This document shows, in pieces, positions 10,598 to 21,822 of a DNA stretch of 64,000 nucleotides. Numbering within the stretch: the stretch's first letter is position 1; every line of letters begins with the position of its first letter. The stretch is from Psychrobacter immobilis (GTDB lineage: Bacteria; Pseudomonadota; Gammaproteobacteria; Pseudomonadales; Moraxellaceae), in the NCBI RefSeq assembly GCF_904846235.1, contig NZ_CAJGZN010000013.1:36820-100819 (forward strand), in the 5' to 3' direction. Below the pieces are notes generated by a model. That model was not told the origin of the DNA. It was given only the letters and a program-made list of their open reading frames with translations, and searched no databases. Made by a program: the position numbers and the translations under genes.

Positions 10598-11794
10598 ATG
10601 GCGCTCTCTTCTTTTTTTCGTTCCTCGCCCCAAACCAAGCAAACCTCTGGCTCAGACGGGGTTCTGTCTATGCCGTCAGCGCGTGCAATTTTATTATCAA
10701 GCGTCGGCTGTATGATGGTGCTTAGTCTGCTGATGGTTGCTTCTGCTTCTATCCCTTTTGCGCTTAGCCGCGGTATGACAGAGCTGTATTTTTTCAAAAA
10801 TCAGCTGTTGTATATGACGATTGGCTTAATTGTTGCGGTCATTCCTTATTATGGCGTGTCTTTACGCACCCTATATAAGACCGAGACCCAGTTTGCTTTG
10901 TTAGGCATCACAGGGCTATTACTTGTTGCCACACTGTTTAGCACACCAATTAATGGTTCTAAGCGCTGGCTTACGGTAGGCGGTTTTAACTTTCAGGTAG
11001 CTGAGTTAGCCAAATTGGTCATGATTGTGTTTGTATCTGACTTTGTGGTGCGTCGATCTTTTGAGGTTCGTAATGGCCTAGATGGTTTCTTACGAATTAT
11101 GTTGGTAGTGGCGCTGATCACGATACTGCTATTGTCGCAGCCAGACTTTGGTTCTTTTGTCGTCATTATTGGTACGCTGTTCGCGATTTTTTATATCGCT
11201 GGGGCACCTTACAAGCACTTCTTAGCCTTGGGTGCTGCTGCTGTTGGCGGTGCAGTGTTGATGGTGACTACGGCAGAGTACCGATTGGTGCGTGTGATGT
11301 CGTTTATGGATCCATTTGATGATGTGCAAGATACTGATTATCAGTTGGCACGTAGTTTGATCGCCTTTGGTCGTGGCCAGTTCACAGGTGTCGGCTATGG
11401 CGAAAGTGTACAGAAACTGTCGCATTTGCCTGAGGCGCATACGGACTTTTTATTAGCCATTACGGGTGAAGAGTTAGGGTTCGTCGGTGTCAGCATGGTA
11501 CTGATACTTGAAGCGCTGATCATCGGTAGTGCGATGAGGATCAGTTACAACGCGCTGAAACGTCGTCAAATGCGCATGAGCTATACTGCTTTCGGAATCG
11601 GTGTAGTATTTATTGCCCAGACTATTATTAACGCTGCAATGAATATGGGTGCCATTCCAACCAAAGGTCTCACTATGCCATTCTTTAGTTATGGTGGATC
11701 GTCTATGTTGATTAGCTTGGTTATGGTTGCGCTATTATTAAAGATATATAAAGAAAGCCCTGAAATCGAGAAAAGCCAATGCCGTTATTACTAA
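10598..11794 (+). CDS. ftsW: Peptidoglycan glycosyltransferase FtsW
   Basis: A SEDS-family septal peptidoglycan polymerase working with FtsI at the division site. From the chosen ATG (MALSSFFRSS) it has 398 residues and about ten membrane helices. Family signatures are SKRWLT near residue 110 of this form, LAELAKL-like QVAELAKLVMI, LSQPDFGSFVV, and the C-terminal AIPTKGLTMPFFSYGGSS. An in-frame GTG at 10547 would extend it by 17 residues; neither start has a strong ribosome binding site, so the N-terminus is uncertain. It sits about 280 bases after murD without murG or murC between, unlike the classical dcw order. Confidence 0.93.
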   Translation: MALSSFFRSSPQTKQTSGSDGVLSMPSARAILLSSVGCMMVLSLLMVASASIPFALSRGMTELYFFKNQLLYMTIGLIVAVIPYYGVSLRTLYKTETQFALLGITGLLLVATLFSTPINGSKRWLTVGGFNFQVAELAKLVMIVFVSDFVVRRSFEVRNGLDGFLRIMLVVALITILLLSQPDFGSFVVIIGTLFAIFYIAGAPYKHFLALGAAAVGGAVLMVTTAEYRLVRVMSFMDPFDDVQDTDYQLARSLIAFGRGQFTGVGYGESVQKLSHLPEAHTDFLLAITGEELGFVGVSMVLILEALIIGSAMRISYNALKRRQMRMSYTAFGIGVVFIAQTIINAAMNMGAIPTKGLTMPFFSYGGSSMLISLVMVALLLKIYKESPEIEKSQCRYY

Positions 11795-11926
11795 TAGGCT
11801 TTGCCTATAATTGGCTGAATGTCATGTAACTTTAAAATTTCGGTAAATCATGCCCAGTACGATTGGCATCAAAGCGTCACAAATGGTGGCGTTTTTTATT
11901 GTCTATTTATAGCTTTTGAACTCTTA

Positions 11927-12934
11927 TTAATAGGTAAGGTTTAACTGTTGCTTGCCTTGTAGTGGGGTGTTATCCCATTGAGCAATAGTTTGTTTAAGCA
12001 TATTTTCTGGGGTATCGATATCGACCTTTGGTTGCTGTAATAGCGATAGTGCTTCAGCAATAAGTTGGCTCGGATCTGACGTATCGATTGGTTGAGCAAG
12101 GTTCTGCTTAGAGAGCTTTTGGCCATCAGCATTATTAATCAATGGCAGATGATACCATTGGTCAATAGTAGGTAGGCGCGCGGCTTGCATGATACCGATT
12201 TGCGCCGTCGTCATAGGTAGAATATCAAGGCCACGCATGATATGAGTAACCTGCTGTAGACCATCATCGAGACTGGCTGCCAGTATGTAATTAATCATAC
12301 CATCTTGGCGGCGAGCAACCATATCGCCTAATGTCTGCTGCGGATTATCCCATTGTAGTCCTTGAATACCATCATTGAACCCAATCCGATAGTCTGGTAG
12401 CTGAATACGTAGCTTATGCTGCTGTCTATCAAGGTCAGCTGCCACACAGCGCCGCGGATAGCGCTGCCGATTTGGCTGTACTTGGCTAATTGATGAAACT
12501 TGTTCGTCTAACGATGTCTGGTCGGTCAGCGCAGCTAAGCTAGCAAGACTATGGTTTCTACTTATCCCTTCTTGCGCCCAGTACTGTTCTAAGTCTTTAC
12601 GGGAGCATTGGCAGCCATAGGTCAACGGCCCTAGGTATGATGATAGATAATCGTTGTAGATATCAATGCGCTCAGACTGATAAATAACATCACCATCCCA
12701 ATGTAGCCCAAGGGCCTCAAGATCCATCAAAATTTGCTCAGTGAACTGTCTGTCACAACGTTCAGTATCGGTATCTTCCATACGCAACAGCCATTTACCA
12801 CCGATTGATTTAATATGGCAGAAGCTGGCAAGCGCGGTGGTTAAAGAGCCGAGATGTAACTCACCCGTTGGTGAAGGCGCAAAGCGCCCAATGGGCTGTG
12901 ATGGTGGCGTTTGAGTCGGCATGGTGGTAGGCAT
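11927..12934 (-). CDS. gluQ: Glutamyl-Q tRNA(Asp) synthetase
   Basis: A shortened glutamyl-tRNA synthetase paralogue that attaches glutamate to queuosine in tRNA(Asp). The class I HIGH-type motif appears in [16 protein letters not shown], followed by LRMEDTD and the Zn-binding CQCSRK region (~residue 110). KLSKQN corresponds to the KMSKS motif. The anticodon-binding domain of GluRS is absent, as expected for a protein of about 335 residues. I use the ATG at 12934; an upstream TTG is also in frame. It lies downstream of dksA on the same strand, the conserved dksA-gluQ arrangement. Confidence 0.93.
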   Translation of the reverse strand: MPTTMPTQTPPSQPIGRFAPSPTGELHLGSLTTALASFCHIKSIGGKWLLRMEDTDTERCDRQFTEQILMDLEALGLHWDGDVIYQSERIDIYNDYLSSYLGPLTYGCQCSRKDLEQYWAQEGISRNHSLASLAALTDQTSLDEQVSSISQVQPNRQRYPRRCVAADLDRQQHKLRIQLPDYRIGFNDGIQGLQWDNPQQTLGDMVARRQDGMINYILAASLDDGLQQVTHIMRGLDILPMTTAQIGIMQAARLPTIDQWYHLPLINNADGQKLSKQNLAQPIDTSDPSQLIAEALSLLQQPKVDIDTPENMLKQTIAQWDNTPLQGKQQLNLTY

Positions 12935-13103
12935 TGTTTTCAAAATAAATGGCTGTCTATAAAAGGTAATAAAGATAGAATAATAAATATGAGTATCAAA
13001 AGATATTCATTAAATGAGATTGTTTTGTTAGTACTGTCATTATTCAGGCGATTGTATTTATCAGAGCAAAGTCAGTAACGCAACAAAATAGTGACAGTCT
13101 AAA

Positions 13104-13134
13104 ATACAAAAAGCGACCTATTATAAGGTCGCTT
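13104..13134 (-). terminator. Rho-independent terminator after dksA
   Basis: AAGCGACCT / AGGTCGCTT arms around a 6-base loop. On the minus strand it is followed by TTTTTG, so dksA transcription probably ends here, with limited read-through to gluQ. Confidence 0.75.
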
Positions 13135-13164
13135 CTGCTGACATTTATATCTGTAATATCTGAT

Positions 13165-13602
13165 CTAAGCGCCTTGGTTTTGACGTTCTTTAATTTCAGA
13201 TAAGGTTTTGCAGTCGATACATTGAGTTGCGGTTGGACGTGCTTCAAGGCGACGTAATCCAATCTCTACACCACAAGTCTCACAAAATCCATAGTCGTCA
13301 TTTTCAATTTCTAACATAGATTTGTCGATTTTGCGGATAAGTTTGCGCTCACGGTCACGAGTACGTAATGCCAATGCAAACTCTTCTTCTTGAGTGGCAC
13401 GGTCATTGATGTCTGGCATGGCGCTTGACTCATCTTGGATGTAGTTTTTGGTACGATCCGCTTCGCCAATCAGTTGGTTTTTCCAATCCAATAAAATAGC
13501 CTTAAAGTGCTCCAACTGCGCATCAGACATATACTCTTCGTCTTTGGCCGGCACATAAGGAGTAAATTTAACTTCACTCGGATTCGTGGTCAGGGTGCTC
13601 AT
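13165..13602 (-). CDS. dksA: RNA polymerase-binding transcription factor DksA
   Basis: A 145-residue ppGpp cofactor that inserts its coiled coil into the RNA polymerase secondary channel. The coiled-coil tip carries DINDRAT, matching the functional DxxDxA element. The C-terminal zinc finger is CETCGVEIGLRRL followed by CIDCKTLSEI, giving four cysteines. Length and motif order are those of full DksA rather than the short TraR-like paralogues. It regulates rRNA, amino acid and stress promoters. gluQ lies downstream, after a terminator. Confidence 0.95.
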   Translation of the reverse strand: MSTLTTNPSEVKFTPYVPAKDEEYMSDAQLEHFKAILLDWKNQLIGEADRTKNYIQDESSAMPDINDRATQEEEFALALRTRDRERKLIRKIDKSMLEIENDDYGFCETCGVEIGLRRLEARPTATQCIDCKTLSEIKERQNQGA

Positions 13603-14094
13603 ATGGGTATCCTACTTTTTCAAATTAATTCAATAAAACGACGTATCAAAAGACAAGACGTTATTAATGCTACAAACGCTACAATTTGTCCTTTTATCAA
13701 ACGTTTCACCACTTGGTAATACAAGTAACACAGCTGATCAAATAATATCGTAGACTTTATATCTTGACAGTTATATACCGATTGTTAGATAGGTTGTTAT
13801 ATAAACTTCGGTTTGAATAATACTGTCTAAAGCATGCCGTAGGTCATTGATTGTGAAAACTGAGCTTGTGGTTAATGGGCCATCCTAGCTATCTTGCAGT
13901 GGCTTCATATCAGATATTGGGCCACCCTTGCTTTATTTCATAAGTTGTATCATTGTTTGTAATAATAATGAAGTGATTTTTTATATTGAATGCATATTTT
14001 ATTTGTTTATTACTGTATTTTTTATCAAAAAATATTGGCGTAAGCTATAATTATAAAGGGCTATAGCTTTTACTAGTACCAATAATTCTGGGCA
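13603..14094. other. Intergenic, AT-rich, no gene seen
   Basis: About 490 bases between dksA and cpdA. It must contain the dksA promoter region, but no clear box pair stands out. The stretch 13,960-14,060 is very AT-rich. Confidence 0.4.
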
Positions 14095-14934
14095 TCAAGT
14101 ATCCAGTCTTTCAACCCAGCTTGCAACTGTTCCATTGTTGGCTAATTGCAACCAGCGATATCCTGGTAAAGCATGCTCATCATAAGAGAAATCATCTTCA
14201 TAAGGTTTGAACTGATAGCAGGTAGATGGCGTGCTATACACCGTGACGCCTTGGCGCAGTCGAACTTGCTCTTGGTGAGTATGCCCACTGATCACCACTT
14301 GTAGCTGTTCAAATGGTGCCATATGCTGCCAAAAACTCTCAGTGTTTTCTGCCATATGGGTATCAATCCAGTCAGAATCAACTGGAACAATATGGTGGTG
14401 CAGGGCGATTAATGCTGGCTTATCACAGGTGCTAAGTCTTTCACATAACCAATTGATATCAGTAGGCGTAATCTGGCCTGCGACCTTACCAGAAATAGAT
14501 GAGTCTAATAACAACAGCTGCCAGTATTCAGTTTCAATGACATGACGACTTAACAAACGTGAGTCAGCAGGCTGAGCGACAAGCTCTCGCTGAAAAAATG
14601 GCAAGTCCTTACCATTCTCGTCCGTCACATCGTGATTACCAGCAATACAAGCAAAAGGAATCTGAGTCGCTTGTAATACAGTAAAGATATGATCGTAAAT
14701 TGAGGACTTTACTCGATTGACCAAGTCACCGGTTACAATAATCAAATCGCAGCGAATATCTTCACTAAGCGCTTGTTGGAGAACCGCTTCAAAGCTACGC
14801 TGACAAGTCATGTCATCAGTATAGGTATTACTCTCATCAACAAGGACAGGCGTCGATAAATGCAAATCAGTAATCTGTAAAATATTTATCGTTTTATCAG
14901 AGGTGCTTAACTTATTGGCAGGATAGTTTGGCAT
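14095..14934 (-). CDS. cpdA: 3',5'-cyclic-AMP phosphodiesterase-like metallophosphoesterase
   Basis: A 279-residue calcineurin-like phosphoesterase. All dinuclear metal-site motifs are present in order: ITDLHLS (~residue 21), VTGDLVNR (~68), AGNHDVTD (~98), LHHHIVPVDS (~178) and SGHTHQEQ (~217). The class III cyclic nucleotide phosphodiesterase CpdA has this arrangement and length and hydrolyses cAMP to lower CRP/Vfr-type signalling. It stands alone on its strand. Related enzymes act on other phosphodiesters, so the cAMP assignment is family-based. Confidence 0.82.
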   Translation of the reverse strand: MPNYPANKLSTSDKTINILQITDLHLSTPVLVDESNTYTDDMTCQRSFEAVLQQALSEDIRCDLIIVTGDLVNRVKSSIYDHIFTVLQATQIPFACIAGNHDVTDENGKDLPFFQRELVAQPADSRLLSRHVIETEYWQLLLLDSSISGKVAGQITPTDINWLCERLSTCDKPALIALHHHIVPVDSDWIDTHMAENTESFWQHMAPFEQLQVVISGHTHQEQVRLRQGVTVYSTPSTCYQFKPYEDDFSYDEHALPGYRWLQLANNGTVASWVERLDT

Positions 14935-15250
14935 TGGTTCAGTCCCTTATCGAGTCACAACAATAAGTATTGTTAGCGCGAGTATGGATAAATGAGCTAC
15001 TATTTTTCACTGGGTCTTTATAATTATTATTAATCTACTATAAAAGAGCACAGCGTTTGCCTTGAGCTTACTTTGACTCTAATCAACGATATTTATACTA
15101 TCAACTAGCAATAGCAAATTTAAAGTCTAGAGCCACCTTATAGTATTATCGAGCTAAAGTATTCATTATATTAATAAAATAAAGTTGAACAAAAAGATAG
15201 CGAAAAACAGTCATGTTTTATTTATTATAACGTATTTACAGCGACGCTAA
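14935..15250. other. Intergenic, AT-rich, nothing recognised
   Basis: About 315 bases between cpdA and znuB. No ORF, terminator with a clear T-tract or repeat recognised. Confidence 0.4.
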
Positions 15251-16054
15251 CTAAAGTTTTATCTTTATTAACTTTGAAAAAATGAGTGCAGTAAAAAATA
15301 AAGCAGCTAATATCAAGACGATAGAAAGACCTGTTTGAATATCTAGCCAAATACTGCCCCACACACCAAGTGTCACACCCAGTTGAGCGATTATCAACGC
15401 TATAATCACCATTTGTTTTGGCGATGCCGACCATAGACGTGCGGTCAGTGCAGGTAGCACTAATAAACCGCTGATTAATAAACTGCCAACCGCTTGTAGT
15501 GCAATCGCACAAAACCCTGCCAGTACACCCATAAAAAACAGCCGTTGCCGCGTTGGGTTGATACCTTGAATACGTGCCAATGCTTCATGCGTTGCCAGCT
15601 TGATTTGCGCAGGCCAAATGTAGATAAGCAGTCCCAAGCCAGCTAATACGCTACCAGCAAGCAAAGGCAAATCTGCCCAATCGAGATCTAGCAAATTGCC
15701 GAATAAAAATCCGAGCACATTGGCCTGTTGGTCAGTCAATTGGGTCAAAGCCAGTAAGCCTAGGCACAGGAGCGACACTGACACGACTGCCAATACAGCA
15801 TCCACTGGCAGACGCTCATCATCAATCAAGACCAGTCCCAGTACGACCATGACACTGACCAATGCAATGCCGATACCCATTGGTAATTGCCACCACACAG
15901 CCAAAGCCACACCTAGCAACGTGCCATGAGCTAAGGCATCGGCGAAAAACGCCATGCGCCGCCACAATACCAAGCAACCTAACGGCGCTGATAATAACGC
16001 TAATATACTGCCAGCGATCCAAGCAGGCGCAATGATGGCTAACCAAGCAGTCAT
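15251..16054 (-). CDS. znuB: Zinc ABC transporter permease ZnuB
   Basis: A 267-residue inner-membrane protein with seven or eight helices, of the ABC-3 (metal) permease family. The N-terminal segment contains PLGCLVLWRRMAFFADALAHG, in which the DALAHG element contacts the ATPase; the second half has GSLLISGLLVLPALTARLW. It forms the high-affinity zinc import channel with ZnuC and ZnuA. It is the last gene of zur-znuC-znuB and follows znuC by 113 bases. Expression is expected to be Zur-repressed from the palindrome upstream of zur. Confidence 0.93.
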   Translation of the reverse strand: MTAWLAIIAPAWIAGSILALLSAPLGCLVLWRRMAFFADALAHGTLLGVALAVWWQLPMGIGIALVSVMVVLGLVLIDDERLPVDAVLAVVSVSLLCLGLLALTQLTDQQANVLGFLFGNLLDLDWADLPLLAGSVLAGLGLLIYIWPAQIKLATHEALARIQGINPTRQRLFFMGVLAGFCAIALQAVGSLLISGLLVLPALTARLWSASPKQMVIIALIIAQLGVTLGVWGSIWLDIQTGLSIVLILAALFFTALIFSKLIKIKL

Positions 16055-16167
16055 AATGAATGTCCGTAAAATTTTTTATAAAAGAGTAAAGCCGTATTAT
16101 TTATATGTTTAATAGTTTTGGCTTTAATGAGCTGGATTTTGGCGATTTTGAGCCTTGATTACTAACG

Positions 16168-16980
16168 CTATAACTCGCTTGGTGCATGGTGTTCACAGGC
16201 ATGGGGCTGATGCACGTATGGCTGCTCATAATGATGACCAAATAGCTTTTGAAATTCAGTACTAATAGCCAGCTCGCTTGGTTGTCCTTCACAGCAAATA
16301 TGCTTATTCAAACAAATGACACGGCGGCTGCCTTTCATGACCCAATGCAAATCGTGAGACACCACCAGCATGGCGCAACGTAAGAAATCAGGCAGCTCGT
16401 CAATAAACTGGTATAGCCAAACTTCAGTATCGGGATCGAGACCCTGCATCGGCTCGTCTAAAATAAGCAAGTTGGGTTTGTCTAGTAGCGCTCTGGCCAA
16501 TAGTACGCGCTGCGTCTCACCACCTGATAAATGCAACATCTGCCGTGACAGTAGATGGGTTAATGATAAGTTATCAAAGATAAACTGCCGCTGCTCGGGG
16601 GTTAAACGTTTCTTATCTGCTTGCCCTAACAAATCGCAGACACGCAGTGGCAATATTGGTGGCACAGCAAATCGCTGCGGTACGTAGCCAAGCTGTAGCG
16701 GCTGATGTGCTGTCATAGAGCCATCAGTTGACTCAATTAAACCTAAAATAAGTTTGACTAGCGTTGACTTACCAGCACCATTTGGACCGATAAGACTGAC
16801 CGTCTCATTAACAGCAATGTCAATATCGATGTGAGAGAGCAGACGTTGAGGCCCAATATGGTAACTGATATTGTTTAAGCTCAATAATTTGTCAGCATTA
16901 CTCACAGTACTGCTATTCGCAACAGTAGTATTTAACTGATTAGAAGGTAGGGTAGAGATATTCATAATATGACAACGCAT
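16168..16980 (-). CDS. znuC: Zinc ABC transporter ATP-binding protein ZnuC
   Basis: A 270-residue ABC ATPase. Walker A is GPNGAGKST (~residue 68), the signature is LSGGETQRVLLARALL (~153), Walker B is LLILDEPMQGLD, and the H-loop is SHDLHWVM. It energises zinc import through ZnuB. The C-terminus is His-rich (HHYEQPYVHQPHACEHH), common in zinc transporter ATPases and possibly metal-binding. About 30 extra N-terminal residues precede the ABC domain; an in-frame ATG at 16965 is an alternative start and neither has a strong ribosome binding site. The gene lies between zur and znuB. Confidence 0.93.
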   Translation of the reverse strand: MRCHIMNISTLPSNQLNTTVANSSTVSNADKLLSLNNISYHIGPQRLLSHIDIDIAVNETVSLIGPNGAGKSTLVKLILGLIESTDGSMTAHQPLQLGYVPQRFAVPPILPLRVCDLLGQADKKRLTPEQRQFIFDNLSLTHLLSRQMLHLSGGETQRVLLARALLDKPNLLILDEPMQGLDPDTEVWLYQFIDELPDFLRCAMLVVSHDLHWVMKGSRRVICLNKHICCEGQPSELAISTEFQKLFGHHYEQPYVHQPHACEHHAPSEL

Positions 16981-17037
16981 AGTTAAATAGACAATCGACG
17001 AATCATGCTTAAAACGTTTACACGAACCACAGTAGCC

Positions 17038-17616
17038 TTACTGACAAGCTTGGCAACGACCGCTAAGCTCAATGACACTACGCTCAACCACAAACCCCAC
17101 ATCTTGCTCGGCAAAGCTCATCATTTCTTGAACGGGTAGGCTGCTGCATTCTTGCACTCGTTGACACTGATCGCAGATCAAAAATGCGGCTGTATGCTGG
17201 GCGCGAGGATGACAGCAAGGAACATAAGCATTGATAGAGGTCAACTGATGAATCAACCCTTCACTTAGCAAAAATTCTAAACTGCGATAAACCGTTGGCG
17301 GCGCGACATTTTTCGGCGCTTGTTTTTTGGTTGTATTAGTGTCTACTGACAGTGTTGGTGAGCTCGCTACTTTTTGAATATCGCTGTTATCAGGTATAGA
17401 TAATCGCATTTGCTGCAACTGAGTGATTAGGTCATAAGCGCCGACGGGCTGATCTGCCTCTAAGACCAATTGGTATATCTGCTGACGCAAAGGCGTAAAG
17501 CGCGCGCCATTTACACGGCAGTGCTCTTTAGCTGCTGCTAAGCGTTCATGAACATCATGCGGAGTCAGATCTTGCACATCATGCAAATGTTCGCAAATCG
17601 ATGAAGTAATAGACAT
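17038..17616 (-). CDS. zur: Zinc uptake regulator Zur (Fur family)
   Basis: I chose the ATG at 17616, which has a good TAGGAG ribosome binding site; the longer frame would overlap the operator region. The 192-residue product has the Fur-family winged helix (ARFTPLRQQIYQLV, and PTVYRSLEFLLSEGL) and a C-terminal zinc-binding region with CDQCQRV and CQAC. An insertion of about 25 residues (~75-100, Ser/Thr/Lys-rich) sits within the DNA-binding domain before the recognition helix, longer than usual. Zinc-loaded Zur represses znuA and its own operon. It is the first gene of zur-znuC-znuB. Confidence 0.9.
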   Translation of the reverse strand: MSITSSICEHLHDVQDLTPHDVHERLAAAKEHCRVNGARFTPLRQQIYQLVLEADQPVGAYDLITQLQQMRLSIPDNSDIQKVASSPTLSVDTNTTKKQAPKNVAPPTVYRSLEFLLSEGLIHQLTSINAYVPCCHPRAQHTAAFLICDQCQRVQECSSLPVQEMMSFAEQDVGFVVERSVIELSGRCQACQ

Positions 17617-17678
17617 GGTACAAGCTCCTAAAAATAGCATGGTAATCGCATGACGTTTTTTATGATAGCGTTTTTTAT

Positions 17679-17693
17679 TGTTATAGTATAACA
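17679..17693. promoter_or_regulatory. Zur-binding palindrome in the zur/znuA divergent promoter
   Basis: TGTTATA-G-TATAACA is a perfect 15-bp palindrome and matches the core of the gammaproteobacterial Zur box. It sits between zur and znuA, so one Zur dimer pair could repress both transcripts. Confidence 0.85.
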
Positions 17694-17826
17694 TACTAAA
17701 ATAAGAACTGAGTTAATTGTCTTATAGTAGTCTTGTATATCTACCCTTTTTACAGGAGTGGGGCAGGACACTATGACTTATACTTTCGTTATCCAACAAT
17801 GCTATCTAACAATAAAAGAGCTTACT

Positions 17827-18720
17827 ATGAATGCTGTTTTTACTTACTCCGTACGTTCGCTTATCACATTACAGCGCTTGCTAATGACAGGACTGATCGT
17901 TCTAGGAACTTTCACACTGAATGCACAAGCTGCAACGGTCAGTGTTAGTAATTATCCGCTATTCTTGTTAAGTGAAGCAGTAACAGAAGGCGCGCCATCA
18001 GCCAATCGACTATTGCAAGCGGGGGAGGTAGGACATCATGGTAGTATTAGCCCTGGTGATATCAAGGCAATCAAAGACAGCAAGTTCGTCGTATGGTTCG
18101 GTGAGCCGCTAGAAAACAATCTAGCAGCGAGCCTGAAAACAGCCCCAAATGCCATTGCTTTATTTGAGTTCGATGCATTCAATCGTCATCCATTACGTGA
18201 TGTAAAGGGCGACGCTATCGCGGGTACACTAGATCCACATATTTGGCTAGATCCTGAAAATGCCAAAGCCATTACCCGTGCATTGGCTGTGATTCATAGC
18301 CATGCCAATCCACAATATAAGGACTTGTATCAAGCCAACGCGAAAAAATTTGCACAGCAACTAGACAAAGAAGTTACTGCATTTGAGCAAAGCTCTATTA
18401 AAAGTGCCTCAAAAACACGACCTTATTGGGCTTATCACGATGCTTATCAGTATATCGAAGACAGCTTACACTTAACGCTCGTTGGCAGCCTTAGCGTGGA
18501 TCATCACCTATCACCCAAAGCAAGCCAACTACGTTGGTTAAACGAGCAACGCCCAGCTAAGCAAATGTGTTTGGTCAGTCCAAGTGAGCCAGCAAAAGGC
18601 TTACTTGCGAAGTTACAACCAGTGAAGAGTACGGTACAGCCAGAAGATATGAGTAGTAGCGATGACTTTATCAGCGGTTGGCAGAATATGGCCAAACAGA
18701 TATATCAATGTATCTCGTAA
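17827..18720 (+). CDS. znuA: Zinc ABC transporter substrate-binding protein ZnuA
   Basis: A periplasmic zinc-binding lipocalin-unrelated cluster A-I binding protein. From the ATG at 17827 it has 297 residues; an in-frame ATG at 17773 has a better GGCAGGA site and would add 18 residues. A signal peptide ends near NAQA-ATV. Zinc ligands expected for the family are seen in GEVGHHGSIS, DPHIWLDP and AYHDAYQYIE. The usual long His/Asp-rich loop of ZnuA is short here, essentially a single HH. It is transcribed divergently from zur across the Zur box and delivers zinc to ZnuBC. Confidence 0.9.
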   Translation: MNAVFTYSVRSLITLQRLLMTGLIVLGTFTLNAQAATVSVSNYPLFLLSEAVTEGAPSANRLLQAGEVGHHGSISPGDIKAIKDSKFVVWFGEPLENNLAASLKTAPNAIALFEFDAFNRHPLRDVKGDAIAGTLDPHIWLDPENAKAITRALAVIHSHANPQYKDLYQANAKKFAQQLDKEVTAFEQSSIKSASKTRPYWAYHDAYQYIEDSLHLTLVGSLSVDHHLSPKASQLRWLNEQRPAKQMCLVSPSEPAKGLLAKLQPVKSTVQPEDMSSSDDFISGWQNMAKQIYQCIS

Positions 18721-18997
18721 TGTAGCCAAAAACAGCAATTTGCTAGGATTGTTTGAGTTGGTTGTACAGCTTCGCTTTAAGCATTCATTACAGACTACGT
18801 AATATAGTAATCTTAGCAAAATGCGTTAGGTGACTGATAAAAGTCATATTTTACTTGCTTAATAGTTACGCTCTACCTATAATAAGTAGCGTTTTATTTT
18901 GGCCGAAAGGTAATGCCTGTAGAGTAAGTCATTCACGGATAAAATTATCATAAGTATGATATATTGTCCCAATGCTGTAAGGGCTATAGGAATACCG

Positions 18998-19396
18998 ATG
19001 ACCAAGCCTGCCAAACGCACGCAAAAAGACAAGATTGGCATCTATATTAAACGACAAGCATGGATACTATTTATCCTTATTATCATTGCTTGGATAGTAG
19101 ATACTATTTGGTTACATAGTGAGCTTATGATAGCAAAAAGTGCTGCAATTGGTGCGCTACTAAGTTTTATCACTCAAGCAGTATTTGCGTTTTTTATTTT
19201 TTGGTACACCGGATATCGCGCGCGCCAACACATCGTTAGCCAGCTATATCGGGGTCAAATGTCAAAATGGTTATTGACCGTGTTTGGTTTTGCACTAATT
19301 TTTATTACCGTACAACCCCTATCTGCGCCAGCGCTGTTTATCGGTTTTATGGTAATGCAAATTAGTCACAGTTGGATGTTGTGGCATATACGCTAG
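18998..19396 (+). CDS. atpI: ATP synthase subunit I (AtpI-like)
   Basis: I start at the ATG at 18998, six bases after TAGGAA; the longer frame is unlikely. The 132-residue protein has a basic N-terminus and four hydrophobic segments (first pair around residues 18-65, second pair around 90-130), typical of AtpI, which assists assembly of the c-ring of the Fo sector. It sits upstream of atpB in the same direction, but separated by about 675 bases, a much larger gap than usual, so it may have its own transcript. Confidence 0.8.
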   Translation: MTKPAKRTQKDKIGIYIKRQAWILFILIIIAWIVDTIWLHSELMIAKSAAIGALLSFITQAVFAFFIFWYTGYRARQHIVSQLYRGQMSKWLLTVFGFALIFITVQPLSAPALFIGFMVMQISHSWMLWHIR

Positions 19397-20939
<1,543 letters not shown>

Positions 20940-20954
20940 TTAGACATTCAATAG

Positions 20955-21221
<267 letters not shown>

Positions 21222-21240
21222 TCCGAAAGCTCAGTTGTAA

Positions 21241-21297
21241 ATGTTTGGTATTCGGAGACTTTCTATCAAATATAGTCAAGATTTGACTACCAAACAT
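21241..21297 (+). other. Inverted repeats in the atpE-atpF intergenic region
   Basis: ATGTTTGGTA (21241-21250) and TACCAAACAT (21288-21297) are perfect 10-bp complements. A second 7-bp stem, TAGTCAA / TTGACTA (21273-21279 and 21283-21289), overlaps the right arm by two bases, so the two stems partly compete. No T-tract follows. Confidence 0.7.
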
Positions 21298-21327
21298 GAT
21301 CAATGAAACTGATTTTTCATTAACAAA

Positions 21328-21336
21328 GAGGTGATC
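21328..21336 (+). promoter_or_regulatory. Extended Shine-Dalgarno of atpF
   Basis: GAGGTGATC is a nine-base match to the complement of the 16S rRNA 3' end, seven bases before the GTG start after the GAGG core. It decides the start and compensates for the weaker GTG codon. Confidence 0.8.
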
Positions 21337-21338
21337 AC

Positions 21339-21809
21339 GTGAATATCAATTTTACCCTCGTCGGTCAAGCCATTGCTTTTGCAATATTTGTGATTTTTTG
21401 CATGAAATTCGTGTGGCCACCACTTATCGGTGCCATCAATGAGCGTCAGCGTAAAATTGCTGAAGGTCTGAATGCCGCAGAAAAAGCAAAAGCAGATTTG
21501 GCGACCGCGGAGCAAAATGTCCAGCAGGAACTTGATCTTGCAAAGACCAAGGCTGCCGCTCTAATCGAGCAAGCGAACAAGAGTGCCAATCAGCTCGTCG
21601 AAGATGCAAAATCGCAAGCCCAAGCGGAAGGCGAGCGCATTCGTCAACAAGCGCAAGCATCTATCGATCAAGAAATCAATCAAGCGCGTGAGTCATTACG
21701 TGCCCAAGTTGCTGAACTGGCTGTACTTGGTGCAGAGAAGATTTTGCAAGACAAAGTCGATGTGCAAAAACATGCCAGTATGTTAGACCAACTGGCGGCG
21801 AAGCTGTAA
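21339..21809 (+). CDS. atpF: F0F1 ATP synthase subunit b
   Basis: A 156-residue peripheral stalk protein starting at GTG (21339) behind an extended ribosome binding site. One N-terminal membrane helix (~residues 5-26, ending [13 protein letters not shown]) is followed by a long Ala/Gln/Glu-rich alpha helix that dimerises and reaches delta at the top of F1. Length equals the E. coli protein. It lies 117 bases after atpE, the widest gap in the Fo part of the operon. Confidence 0.95.
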   Translation: MNINFTLVGQAIAFAIFVIFCMKFVWPPLIGAINERQRKIAEGLNAAEKAKADLATAEQNVQQELDLAKTKAAALIEQANKSANQLVEDAKSQAQAEGERIRQQAQASIDQEINQARESLRAQVAELAVLGAEKILQDKVDVQKHASMLDQLAAKL

Positions 21810-21822
21810 TTGTGAGGATATA

